From: Rhizobacter sp964253025
Lineage (GTDB): Bacteria; Pseudomonadota; Gammaproteobacteria; Burkholderiales; Burkholderiaceae_C
Assembly (NCBI RefSeq): GCF_964253025.1
Contig: NZ_CAXUQC020000001.1
Coordinates: 2,356,001 to 2,420,000, forward strand
Direction of reading: 5' to 3'
DNA: 64,000 nt
Of this stretch, positions 54,371 through 62,418 are shown piece by piece. Below the pieces are notes generated by a model. It had not been told where the DNA came from. It saw only the letters and a list, made by a program, of their open reading frames with translations, and searched no databases. Every line of letters starts with the position of its first letter. Position 1 is the first letter of the stretch. The translations under genes and the position numbers were made by a program.

Positions 54371-55209
54371 TGATGACCCCCGAACAGTACGTGCAGGACA
54401 AGGCCGCCAAGAGCGGCTCGAGCTTCTACTACGCATTCCTTTTCCTGCCGCCGCCGCGGCGAGCCGCCATCACCGCGTTCTACGCCTTCTGCCGTGAGGT
54501 CGACGACGTGGTCGACGAGGTGCAGGACCCGGGCGTGGCGGCCACCAAGCTGGCCTGGTGGCGCAAGGAGGTCGCATCCGCGTTCTCCGGAAAGCCCTCC
54601 CATCCCGTGACGTTGGCCCTCATGCCGCACGTTGCGGCCTACGACATCCGTGCGGAACACCTGCAGGCCGTCATCGACGGTTGCCAGATGGACCTGGATC
54701 AATCGCGCTACCTCGATTTCGCCGGCCTCGCGCGCTACTGTCACCTGGTGGCGGGCATCGTGGGCGAGGTCGCCTCAGGCATCTTCGGGCGCACCCAGGC
54801 CCAGACCATCGCCTACGCCCACCGCCTGGGCCTGGCCATGCAGCTGACCAACATCATCCGCGACGTGGGAGACGACGCGCGGCGCGGCCGCATCTACCTT
54901 CCCGTCTCGGAACTGCAGCAGTTCGATGTCAAGGCGCACGAGGTGCTGAATCGCGGCTACAGCGAGCGTTTCACCGCCTTGATGACCTTCCAGGCCGGGC
55001 GCGCGCACCGCTGCTACGACGAGGCCCTGGCCTTGCTGCCCGAGGCAGACCGCCGGGCGCAGAAACCGGGGCTCATGATGGCGCAGATCTACCGCACGCT
55101 CCTGCGCGAGATCGAAGTCCAGCAGTTTCAAGTGCTGCACCAGCGCACCTCGCTCACCCCCCTGCGCAAGCTGTGGATCGCCGCGAAGACCAACTGGACC
55201 GTTCGTTGA
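54370..55209 (+). CDS. hpnD: Presqualene diphosphate synthase HpnD
   Basis: Condenses two farnesyl diphosphates to presqualene diphosphate, 279 aa. Asp-rich motifs are FYAFCREVDDVVDEV and QLTNIIRDVGDDARRGRIYLP. SGSSFYYAFLFLP at the N-terminus is typical of the family. Its ATG overlaps the hpnC stop by 1 nt, and its stop overlaps hpnE by 1 nt. Confidence 0.95.
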   Translation: MMTPEQYVQDKAAKSGSSFYYAFLFLPPPRRAAITAFYAFCREVDDVVDEVQDPGVAATKLAWWRKEVASAFSGKPSHPVTLALMPHVAAYDIRAEHLQAVIDGCQMDLDQSRYLDFAGLARYCHLVAGIVGEVASGIFGRTQAQTIAYAHRLGLAMQLTNIIRDVGDDARRGRIYLPVSELQQFDVKAHEVLNRGYSERFTALMTFQAGRAHRCYDEALALLPEADRRAQKPGLMMAQIYRTLLREIEVQQFQVLHQRTSLTPLRKLWIAAKTNWTVR

Positions 55210-56483
55210 TGCCCTTCGCACACTCGGTGGCCGTCATCGGGGGCGGATGGGCGGGGCTTGCGGCCGCCACGTCCGCGACGGCGGCGGGCCTGCGCGTGAG
55301 CGTCCACGAAATGGCGCCCCAGCTGGGCGGGCGAGCCCGCACCATCGACAGCCACGGCTTGCCGCTCGACAACGGCCAGCACATCCTCATCGGGGCCTAC
55401 ACCGAGACGCTCGCGCTCATGCGCACCGTCGGCGTCGACGTCTCGCAGGCCCTGCTGCGCACGCCGCTGCGCATCTGCTATCCCGAAGGCAGCGGCCTGC
55501 AGATGCGCCCTGGCGCGCCCGTGCTCGCATTCCTGGCAGCCGTCGCGCGATACCCCGGCTGGAGCCTGTCGGCCAAGGCCGCCCTGTTGTCGACGGCGAG
55601 CCGCTGGGCGCTGACGGGCTTTCGCTGCGATGAAACCTGGACTGTCGAGCGCCTGGCCTCCCATCTTCCGCCGGCCGTGCGTCAGGACCTGCTCGAACCC
55701 CTGTGCGTGGCCGCGCTCAACACGCCCGCGAACCAGGCCAGCGCCACGGTGTTCCTCCGTGTGCTGAGGGATGCGCTGTTCAGCGGCCCCGGTTCCGCGG
55801 ACTTGCTGCTGCCCCGCCTTCGCCTGGGCGAACTCCTGCCCGATCCCGCGGCGCGGTGGCTGGCCCAGGCCGGTGCCAAGCTGCACCTGTCTCGCCGAGT
55901 GGAATCGGTGCAGCCCGAAGGCACGGCCTGGCGCGTCGACGGCGAGCGGTTCGACGCCGTGGTCCTCGCCTGCTCGGCGGCGGAAGCCGCGCGCCTCACG
56001 GCCGACGTGGCGCCCGACTGGGCGGCGCAGGCCCGGTCACTGCAATACGAGCCGATCATCACGGTGTACGCCAGGGCATCTGGCGTCCGCCTCCCCGATC
56101 CGATGATGGCCCTCCATGCCGACGCGGCGCGACCGGCCCAGTTCGCCTTCGACCTGGGTGCCCTGTGCGGGCTGGACGGCCTCCTCGCCTTCGTGATCAG
56201 CGGCGCCGCGGCCTGGGTGGGGCGCGGGAGCGACGTCACCCAGACCGCAACGTTGGCGCAGGCGCAGCAGGCGCTGGGTTCTCACCTCGGCTCCGAACTC
56301 GTGGCGGTCCGCTGCGTGACGGAGAAACGCGCGACCTTCCTTTGCACGCCCGGCCTGCAGCGCCCCCCAACCCGCATACTTCCGGGCCTCGTGGCAGCGG
56401 GCGATTTCATCGACGGCCCGTATCCGGCCACGCTGGAAGGCGCGGTGCGCTCCGGCCACCTGGCCGTGGAAGCCTTGTCATGA
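55209..56483 (+). CDS. hpnE: Hydroxysqualene dehydroxylase HpnE
   Basis: FAD-dependent amine oxidase-fold enzyme that reduces hydroxysqualene to squalene, 424 aa. The N-terminal FAD motif is VIGGGWAGLAAATSATAAGLRVSVHE, followed by LGGRART and DNGQHILIGAYTETLALM. The C-terminal FAD-contacting segment AAGDFIDGPYPATLEGAVRSGHLA is also present. It completes squalene synthesis for hopanoids; squalene-hopene cyclase is not in the window. Confidence 0.95.
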   Translation: MPFAHSVAVIGGGWAGLAAATSATAAGLRVSVHEMAPQLGGRARTIDSHGLPLDNGQHILIGAYTETLALMRTVGVDVSQALLRTPLRICYPEGSGLQMRPGAPVLAFLAAVARYPGWSLSAKAALLSTASRWALTGFRCDETWTVERLASHLPPAVRQDLLEPLCVAALNTPANQASATVFLRVLRDALFSGPGSADLLLPRLRLGELLPDPAARWLAQAGAKLHLSRRVESVQPEGTAWRVDGERFDAVVLACSAAEAARLTADVAPDWAAQARSLQYEPIITVYARASGVRLPDPMMALHADAARPAQFAFDLGALCGLDGLLAFVISGAAAWVGRGSDVTQTATLAQAQQALGSHLGSELVAVRCVTEKRATFLCTPGLQRPPTRILPGLVAAGDFIDGPYPATLEGAVRSGHLAVEALS

Positions 56484-56566
56484 CACCTCTCGAGAAACCC
56501 TGAGACAGCTCGATACGGCGGCACGGCGGCGATTGTGAATTTCGCCATGCAAAACCTGGAGCGATT

Positions 56567-56577
56567 CGGCGACAATG
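56567..56577 (+). promoter_or_regulatory. Candidate -10 element of iclR-type gene
   Basis: Third copy of the 11-mer CGGCGACAATG. Its GACAAT hexamer (56571-56576) ends 6 nt before the chosen ATG, so transcription would begin at or next to the start codon. Confidence 0.35.
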
Positions 56578-56582
56578 TCGGC

Positions 56583-57350
56583 ATGAAAAGCAAAGAGGAT
56601 CAGAAGCCCGCGATCCAGGTGCTCGAGCGCATGTTCTCGCTGCTGGACCTGCTGGCTTCCCACCAGGACCCGGTGTCGCTCAAGCTCATCAGCGAACAGA
56701 CCGGGCTGCACCCGTCCACCGCCCATCGCATCCTGAACGACCTGACCGTCGGCCGCTATGTCGACCGGCCCGAAGCAGGAAGCTACCGGCTCGGCATGCG
56801 GCTCCTCGAACTCGGCAACCTCGTCAAGGCCCGCCTTGACGTCCGTGATGCCGCCCTGGGTCCCATGCGCGAGCTGCACAAGCTCACCCACCAGCCGGTG
56901 AACCTGTCGATGCGCCAGGGCGACGAGATCGTCTACATCGAACGCACCTACAGCGAGCGATCGGGCATGCAGGTCGTCCGCGCCGTCGGCGGCCGCGCGC
57001 CACTGCATCTCACCTCCGTCGGGAAGCTCTTCCTGGCCCACGATGACCCGCAACGGGTTAGGGCCTACGCGACCCGCACGGGACTGGCGGGCCACACGAA
57101 GAACAGCATCACCGACATCACCGCGCTGGAGCGTGAGCTGTCGAAGGTGCTGCAGTACAGCACCGCCCGTGACGACGAGGAACTCGAGCTCGGCGTGCGC
57201 TGCATGGCCTCCGCCATCCTCGATGACCAGGGGAAGCTGGTGGCCGGTCTGTCCATCTCCGCGCCGGCCGACCGCCTTGAGGAGAGCTGGCTCGAGCGCC
57301 TCAAGGCCACCGCCGCCCAGATCTCCGCGGCCCTCGGGTATCGCAAGTAA
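56583..57350 (+). CDS. IclR family transcriptional regulator
   Basis: A 255-aa regulator. The N-terminal winged helix-turn-helix reads VLERMFSLLDLLASHQDPVSLKLISEQTGLHPSTAHRILNDLTVGRYVDR, and the C-terminal effector domain has APLHLTSVGKLFLA and LGVRCMASAILDDQGKLVAGLSISAP. Ligand and targets are unknown; it follows hpnE on the same strand but need not regulate it. In-frame ATGs at 56535 and 56547 are possible, but the candidate -10 favours MKSKEDQ and a leaderless message. Confidence 0.92.
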   Translation: MKSKEDQKPAIQVLERMFSLLDLLASHQDPVSLKLISEQTGLHPSTAHRILNDLTVGRYVDRPEAGSYRLGMRLLELGNLVKARLDVRDAALGPMRELHKLTHQPVNLSMRQGDEIVYIERTYSERSGMQVVRAVGGRAPLHLTSVGKLFLAHDDPQRVRAYATRTGLAGHTKNSITDITALERELSKVLQYSTARDDEELELGVRCMASAILDDQGKLVAGLSISAPADRLEESWLERLKATAAQISAALGYRK

Positions 57351-57520
57351 GGTCCCGGTCGGGCCCGCCGATGTCCGCGCAGCCCGCGGTCGGCAATCGC
57401 GGTTGACGGCCGCAGGCCTCGACACGACGCCAGCTTGCTGACTGTGCCACGCCGGCGCGGAAAGACCTTGCGCTCATGCCGTACGAGCCGCGAATTGAAG
57501 CAGCAGCCCCGGTTTGCAAA

Positions 57521-57545
57521 TGAAAACGGCTCCCGAGGGAGCCGT
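57521..57545 (-). terminator. Rho-independent terminator after pbpG
   Basis: ACGGCTCC (57526-57533) and GGAGCCGT (57538-57545) form a perfect 8-bp stem with a 4-nt loop, followed on the minus strand by TTTTCATTT. Confidence 0.8.
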
Positions 57546-57550
57546 CAGGC

Positions 57551-57606
57551 CACACACACCGCCTGGGCGTGTGCTCAACACACACGCCGCCAGGGCGTGG
57601 GGTCAA
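57551..57606. repeat. Tandem 28-bp repeat, two copies
   Basis: Units 57551-57578 and 57579-57606 match at 24 of 28 positions. Each starts with a CA-dinucleotide run and contains a GCC...GGGCGTG inverted element. It sits between the pbpG stop and its terminator. Function is unknown. Confidence 0.7.
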
Positions 57607-57619
57607 AGCCGTCGGCGCC

Positions 57620-58777
57620 TCAGGAGGTGACCTTGGGCATGGCGCTGGCCGTGGGCACGGCCGGCAGCGTCGGGTTGCCCGGCAGGGAGGGCAGCGAGGG
57701 CGAATGGTGATCGGCCAGCGGCAGGGTCTCGTTGATCCACTTGCGCACGCGCTCGGCGTCGCCGATCCGCGAGTAGCGGCCGGCGGAGTCGAGGAAGACC
57801 ATGATCACCTGGCGGCCGGCGAGGCGGGCTTGCATGACGAGGCAGCGGCCGGCTTCGGAGATGTAGCCCGTCTTCTGCAGGCCGATCTCCCACTCCGGGT
57901 TCTTCACCAGGCCGTTGGTGTTGCGGTACTGCAGCTGGCGGTGGCCCACGGCCACCTGGTACTCGAGCGAGGTGGACAGGTCGCGGATGATGCGATGCCC
58001 ATGGGCGTGCTTGACGAGGGTGGCCAGGTCACGCGCGCTGGACTGGTTGCGGCTCGACAGGCCCGTCGGTTCGACGTAGCGGGTGTCGTGCATGCCAAGT
58101 TCGGCGGCTTTCTGGTTCATGGCCGCGACGAAGGCGTGCAAGCCGCCTGGATAGTGCCGCCCAAGCGCGTTGGCCGCCCGGTTCTCCGACGACATCAGCG
58201 CCAGGTGGAGCATCTCCTCACGCGTGAGCTGGGCGCCCACGCTGAGACGCGAGCTGCTGCCCTTCTCGGTGTCGACATCGTCCTGGGTGACGGTGAGGAC
58301 CTCGTCGAGCGGGAGCTTCGCCTCCGTTACCACCACGGCAGTCATCAGCTTCGTGATGGAGGCGATGGGAAGGACGGCTTGCGAATTCTTGCTGAAGAGG
58401 ACCTCGTTCGTGTCCTGGTCGAGCACGAGGGCGACGCTCGACTTCAGGTCAAGCGGATCGTCGGTGCTGTGCAGACCGGAGAGCTGGCCGAACGACGCCC
58501 GAACGGGCTCTGCGCGAACCAGCCGGGCGCGGGAGCGCACCGAGATGGCCTTGCCCTTGCGGACCAGGGAACTGGAGCGTTTCACGGCCGCACGGGTGGA
58601 CACCGTCTTGCTGCGCACGGCCTTGGCCGACGAGGCCTTCGCCACGACGGTGGGCTTTTTCTTGACGGCGCGCGATTTCGACGCGGCTGCGCCGGCTCCG
58701 AGCGGCACCGAAACGGCCACGACCAGCACCATCAGGGCACGCAGAAGACCCGACACAGACTTAGGCGCAAATTGCAC
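57620..58777 (-). CDS. pbpG: D-alanyl-D-alanine endopeptidase (PBP7/PbpG-like)
   Basis: Periplasmic low-molecular-weight penicillin-binding protein that cuts peptidoglycan crosslinks, 385 aa. The active site has SxxK (Ser140-ITK143), SEN (MSSENRAANAL) and KTG (LQKTGYIS). An N-terminal signal peptide (about residues 1-30) precedes a long Lys/Arg/Ser-rich linker (33-90), unusual in charge and possibly binding cell-wall polyanions. The start codon is GTG with AAGGGG upstream. It has its own terminator. Confidence 0.93.
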   Translation of the reverse strand: MQFAPKSVSGLLRALMVLVVAVSVPLGAGAAASKSRAVKKKPTVVAKASSAKAVRSKTVSTRAAVKRSSSLVRKGKAISVRSRARLVRAEPVRASFGQLSGLHSTDDPLDLKSSVALVLDQDTNEVLFSKNSQAVLPIASITKLMTAVVVTEAKLPLDEVLTVTQDDVDTEKGSSSRLSVGAQLTREEMLHLALMSSENRAANALGRHYPGGLHAFVAAMNQKAAELGMHDTRYVEPTGLSSRNQSSARDLATLVKHAHGHRIIRDLSTSLEYQVAVGHRQLQYRNTNGLVKNPEWEIGLQKTGYISEAGRCLVMQARLAGRQVIMVFLDSAGRYSRIGDAERVRKWINETLPLADHHSPSLPSLPGNPTLPAVPTASAMPKVTS

Positions 58778-58901
58778 GACATCACCCCTTCACGCACAGT
58801 AACAACAAGTGTAGGCGATAGAAAAAAGCCGCGCAAGATCAAAAACTTACGCTGCTTTCCTCAACCGCCGTGGTGAGGATATCGGCCATGTTGAGCAAAA
58901 C

Positions 58902-60443
58902 TCAACCCTGGGCAGCGACGCGTTCGTTCTTGCTGTGCAACTTGTTCAACGCTGCGAGGTAGGCCTTGGCGGACGCCACGACGATGTCAGGGTCGGAACC
59001 CACGCCGTTGACCACCCGGCCACCCAATTGCAGCCGCACCGTCACCTCACCCTGGGATTCTGTGCTTCCGGAGGTGATGGCATTCACGGAATAGAGCAGC
59101 ATTTCCGCGCCTGATTTCACCTGGGACTCGATGGCCTTGAGGCTCGCGTCCACCGGGCCGTTGCCCTGGGCCTCGGTGTGGTGCTCTTCGGCCCCGCCGG
59201 CGAACACCACCTTGGCGAACGGGCGTTCCCCGGTTTCCGAGCGCTGCGACAGCGACAGCAGCCGGAAGTGTTCCTGCTCCGAAGTGACCGACTCGTCCAT
59301 CACCAGGGCCAGGATGTCCTCGTCGAAGATGTCGCTCTTGCGATCAGCGAGCTCCTTGAACTTGGCGAAGGCGGCATTGATTTCGGCCTCGGACTCCAGC
59401 ACCACCCCCAGCTCCTGCAGGCGTTGCTTGAAGGCATTGCGCCCCGACAGCTTGCCGAGGACGATCTTGTTGGCCGACCAGCCCACATCCTCCGCGCGCA
59501 TGATCTCGTAGGTATCACGGGCCTTGAGCACGCCGTCCTGGTGGATGCCTGACGCATGCGCGAAGGCATTCGCACCGACCACGGCCTTGTTGGGCTGGAC
59601 CACGAAACCCGTGGTCTGCGACACGAGGCGGGAAGCCGGCACGATCTGCGAGGCATCGATGCCCACCTCGAGACCGAAGTAGTCGCGGCGGGTCTTGACC
59701 GCCATGACCACTTCCTCGAGAGAGCAGTTGCCGGCACGTTCGCCCAGTCCGTTGATGGTGCACTCGATCTGCCGGGCACCGCCGATCTTGACGCCGGCCA
59801 GGGAGTTCGCCACCGCCATGCCGAGGTCGTTGTGGCAGTGCACCGACCAGATGGCCTTGTCCGAGTTGGGAATGCGGCGACGCAAATCCAGGATGAAGTT
59901 GCCGTACAGCTCCGGCACGGCGTAGCCCACGGTGTCGGGGATGTTGATGGTCGTGGCCCCGGCATCGATCACGGCCTCCAGCACGCGGCAGAGGAAATCC
60001 GGGTCGGAGCGGTACCCGTCCTCCGGCGAGAACTCGACGTCGCCCGTGAGGTTGCGGGCGAACTTCACCGACAGCCGCGCCTGCTCGAACACCTGGTCAG
60101 GCGTCATGCGCAGCTTCTTCTCCATGTGCAGCGCGCTGGTCGCAAGGAAGAGGTGGATGCGGGTGGAGGCCCCGCCCTGCAAGGCCTCGGCGGCACGCGC
60201 GATGTCGCGGTCATTGGCGCGGGCCAGCGAGCACACCGTGCTGTCCTTGATCGCGTTCGCGATGGCGCGCACGGCATCGAAGTCACCGTTGGAAGAGGCA
60301 GCGAACCCGGCCTCGATCACGTCGACCTTCAGTCGCTCGAGCTGGCGTGCGATGCGCAGCTTCTCGTCCTTGGTCATGGAGGCGCCGGGCGACTGTTCGC
60401 CGTCTCGCAGCGTGGTGTCGAAAATGATGAGCTTGTCGGCCAT
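58902..60443 (-). CDS. leuA: 2-isopropylmalate synthase (type 1)
   Basis: First committed enzyme of leucine synthesis, 513 aa. FDTTLRDGEQSPGASMT, the metal ligands in WSVHCHNDLGMAVANSLAG and NGLGERAGNCSLEEV, and the C-terminal LeuA regulatory domain (SGSTESQGEVTVRLQLGG) are present. It is of the common bacterial length. A second, different LeuA lies 50 nt upstream on the same strand, so both are probably cotranscribed and controlled by the leu leader. Confidence 0.95.
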   Translation of the reverse strand: MADKLIIFDTTLRDGEQSPGASMTKDEKLRIARQLERLKVDVIEAGFAASSNGDFDAVRAIANAIKDSTVCSLARANDRDIARAAEALQGGASTRIHLFLATSALHMEKKLRMTPDQVFEQARLSVKFARNLTGDVEFSPEDGYRSDPDFLCRVLEAVIDAGATTINIPDTVGYAVPELYGNFILDLRRRIPNSDKAIWSVHCHNDLGMAVANSLAGVKIGGARQIECTINGLGERAGNCSLEEVVMAVKTRRDYFGLEVGIDASQIVPASRLVSQTTGFVVQPNKAVVGANAFAHASGIHQDGVLKARDTYEIMRAEDVGWSANKIVLGKLSGRNAFKQRLQELGVVLESEAEINAAFAKFKELADRKSDIFDEDILALVMDESVTSEQEHFRLLSLSQRSETGERPFAKVVFAGGAEEHHTEAQGNGPVDASLKAIESQVKSGAEMLLYSVNAITSGSTESQGEVTVRLQLGGRVVNGVGSDPDIVVASAKAYLAALNKLHSKNERVAAQG

Positions 60444-60492
60444 GGTGGTGTGTCCTGGAGTTCGGGAATGCGTTCGGGCGTCAGGTGGAATC

Positions 60493-62178
60493 TTAGGCGA
60501 CGATGGCCACGGAGGCGGCTTGCGCGGGCTGCCGCCGTGCGCGGACCACGCCCGACAGGATGGCCTTCAGCGAGGCGCTCACGATGTCGGCGTCGATGCC
60601 CACGCCGAACAGGCTGGTCTGATCGTCGAGGCGCAGTTCGAGGAATGCGATGGCCCGTGCGTCCGCGCCGCTGCCGATGGCGTGCTCGTGATAGTCGAGC
60701 ACCCTCACCCGCTCGCCGCGAGCCTGCAGACCCGCCACGAAGGCATCGATGGGTCCTGCGCCCACGCCCTCGACCTGCATCTGCCGGCCCGCTGCGTCGA
60801 CGCGGGCGCCCAGCGAGACGACGCCGGGCTCCACGCTGGTGATCGCCGGATGGGCGACCGACACCTCGTTCAACGCGTATTCGCGCTCGAAGATGCCCCA
60901 GATGTCGACTGCGCTCTGCTCCTTGCCGGTGTCGTCCATCACTGCCTGGACGACCTGGCTGAACTCGATCTGCAGGCGGCGCGGAAGCTCGATGCCGTAC
61001 TCGGCCTCCAGCAGGTAGGCGATGCCGCCCTTGCCGGACTGACTGTTGACGCGAATGACGGCGTCGTAGCTGCGGCCGAGGTCCTTCGGGTCGATGGGAA
61101 GGTAGGGGATGTCCCAGATGTCACCGTCGCGCCGCTGGGCGAAGGCCTTGCGGATGGCGTCCTGGTGGGACCCGGAGAACGAGGTGTAGACGAGGTCGCC
61201 CACGTAAGGGTGGCGCGGGTGCACGGGCAGCTGGTTGCAGTGTTCGACACAACGGCGCACCTCGTCGATGTCCGAGAAGTCCAGGCCCGGAGCGACACCC
61301 TGCGTGTACAGATTGAGGGCGACGTTGACCAGATCAAGATTGCCCGTGCGCTCGCCATTGCCGAAGAGGCAACCTTCGATGCGCTCGGCCCCGGCCATCA
61401 GGGCCAGTTCACCCGTGGCGGTGCCCGTGCCCCGGTCGTTGTGCGGATGGACCGACAGCACGATGTGCTCGCGACGCGCAATGTGGCGGTGCATCCATTC
61501 CACCATGTCGGCGAACACGTTGGGCGTGCAGCGCTCGACCGTGGTGGGCAGATTGATGATGCACTTCCTGTCGGCCGTCGGCTGCCAGATCGCAGTGACC
61601 GCGTCGACCACCCGCTTGGCAAAAGGCAGTTCGGTGTCCGAGAAGGTTTCCGGCGAGTACTCGAAGCGCCACTGCGTATCCGGCCGAGCGTTGGCCAGGT
61701 CGACGAAGAGGCGTGCATGGGTCTCGACCAAGGCCACGACCCCGTCCTCGTCGAGGCCCAGCACCTTTTCCCGCATCACTGGCGCCGTCGCGTTGTACAG
61801 GTGGACGATGGCCCGAGGGACACCTTCCAACGCTTCGAAAGTGCGGCGGATGAGGGGCTCGCGCGCCGGCGTCAGCACCTGGATGGTCACGTCGGCGGGA
61901 ATGCGATCCTCATCGATCAGGCGGCGGAGGAAATCGAACTCGGTCTGAGAGGAGGACGGAAACCCGACCTCGATCTCCTTGAAGCCGACCTTCACCAGCA
62001 TCTCGAACAGCCGGAGCTTGCGGGCCAGGTCCATCGGTTCGATGAGCGCCTGGTTGCCGTCGCGCAGGTCGGTGCTGAGCCACACGGGCGCGCGGTCCAG
62101 CACGGCATCGGGCCAGCGGCGGTCAGCCAGGCGGACGGGCGCGAACGGACGGTACTTCTGCTGCGGTTGCTTCAACAT
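60493..62178 (-). CDS. leuA2: 2-isopropylmalate synthase (type 2, long form)
   Basis: Longer LeuA of the yeast/Mycobacterium type, 561 aa. It starts MLKQPQQKYRPFAPVRL and has WLSTDLRDGNQALIEPM, SVHPHNDRGTGTATGELAL, the NGERTGNLDLVNVALN metal region, and the HRYGIEL-like linker EAEYGIELPRRLQIEF. The C-terminal allosteric domain is complete. A strong ribosome binding site (GGAG) lies 7 nt upstream. A leucine-rich leader peptide and attenuator precede it. Confidence 0.95.
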   Translation of the reverse strand: MLKQPQQKYRPFAPVRLADRRWPDAVLDRAPVWLSTDLRDGNQALIEPMDLARKLRLFEMLVKVGFKEIEVGFPSSSQTEFDFLRRLIDEDRIPADVTIQVLTPAREPLIRRTFEALEGVPRAIVHLYNATAPVMREKVLGLDEDGVVALVETHARLFVDLANARPDTQWRFEYSPETFSDTELPFAKRVVDAVTAIWQPTADRKCIINLPTTVERCTPNVFADMVEWMHRHIARREHIVLSVHPHNDRGTGTATGELALMAGAERIEGCLFGNGERTGNLDLVNVALNLYTQGVAPGLDFSDIDEVRRCVEHCNQLPVHPRHPYVGDLVYTSFSGSHQDAIRKAFAQRRDGDIWDIPYLPIDPKDLGRSYDAVIRVNSQSGKGGIAYLLEAEYGIELPRRLQIEFSQVVQAVMDDTGKEQSAVDIWGIFEREYALNEVSVAHPAITSVEPGVVSLGARVDAAGRQMQVEGVGAGPIDAFVAGLQARGERVRVLDYHEHAIGSGADARAIAFLELRLDDQTSLFGVGIDADIVSASLKAILSGVVRARRQPAQAASVAIVA

Positions 62179-62201
62179 GGAGAGCTCCTGTGAGAGGGTT
62201 C

Positions 62202-62251
62202 GCAACCAGCACGCATGATCGGAAAAAGCAAAACGGCCCAATGCTGGTTGC
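62202..62251 (-). repeat. 10-bp inverted repeat linking attenuator loop to leuA2 5' region
   Basis: GCAACCAGCA (62202-62211) and TGCTGGTTGC (62242-62251) are exact complements. The second lies inside the loop of the attenuator hairpin and the first just before leuA2, so loop-to-downstream pairing could compete with or stabilise alternative folds. Confidence 0.65.
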
Positions 62252-62263
62252 ATACGGGCCGTT
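62222..62263 (-). terminator. Attenuator terminator of the leuA2 leader
   Basis: On the minus strand an 8-bp stem, AACGGCCC and GGGCCGTT (plus positions 62256-62263 and 62232-62239), is followed by TTTTGCTTTTT. It lies between a 17-codon leader peptide and leuA2, 43 nt before the leuA2 start, i.e. a premature terminator. Confidence 0.8.
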
Positions 62264-62290
62264 GAGACGAGAAAACGAAGACGTGACTGG

Positions 62291-62344
62291 TCAGCGAGCC
62301 CGGAGAACTCCTAGGCCTAGCGACAGGGTGGCAATCAACGTCAT
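62291..62344 (-). CDS. leu operon leader peptide
   Basis: A 17-residue peptide, MTLIATLSLGLGVLRAR, with five leucines including two rare CTA codons (codons 9 and 11) in a genome that almost never uses CTA. Codons 15-16 contain CGGGCT (plus 62297-62302), which can pair with GGCCCG in the 5' arm of the downstream terminator (plus 62255-62260), the expected antiterminator. A TATATT (-10-like, plus 62352-62357) lies 7 nt upstream, so transcription may start at the ATG. This fits leucine-responsive transcription attenuation. Confidence 0.8.
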   Translation of the reverse strand: MTLIATLSLGLGVLRAR

Positions 62345-62418
62345 GGGTTCGAATATAGCATCACGCGGCCAACCGTGGCGAGCGGTTCGCGTGGATGGCG
62401 TGCCGCAAGGCCGTACGC

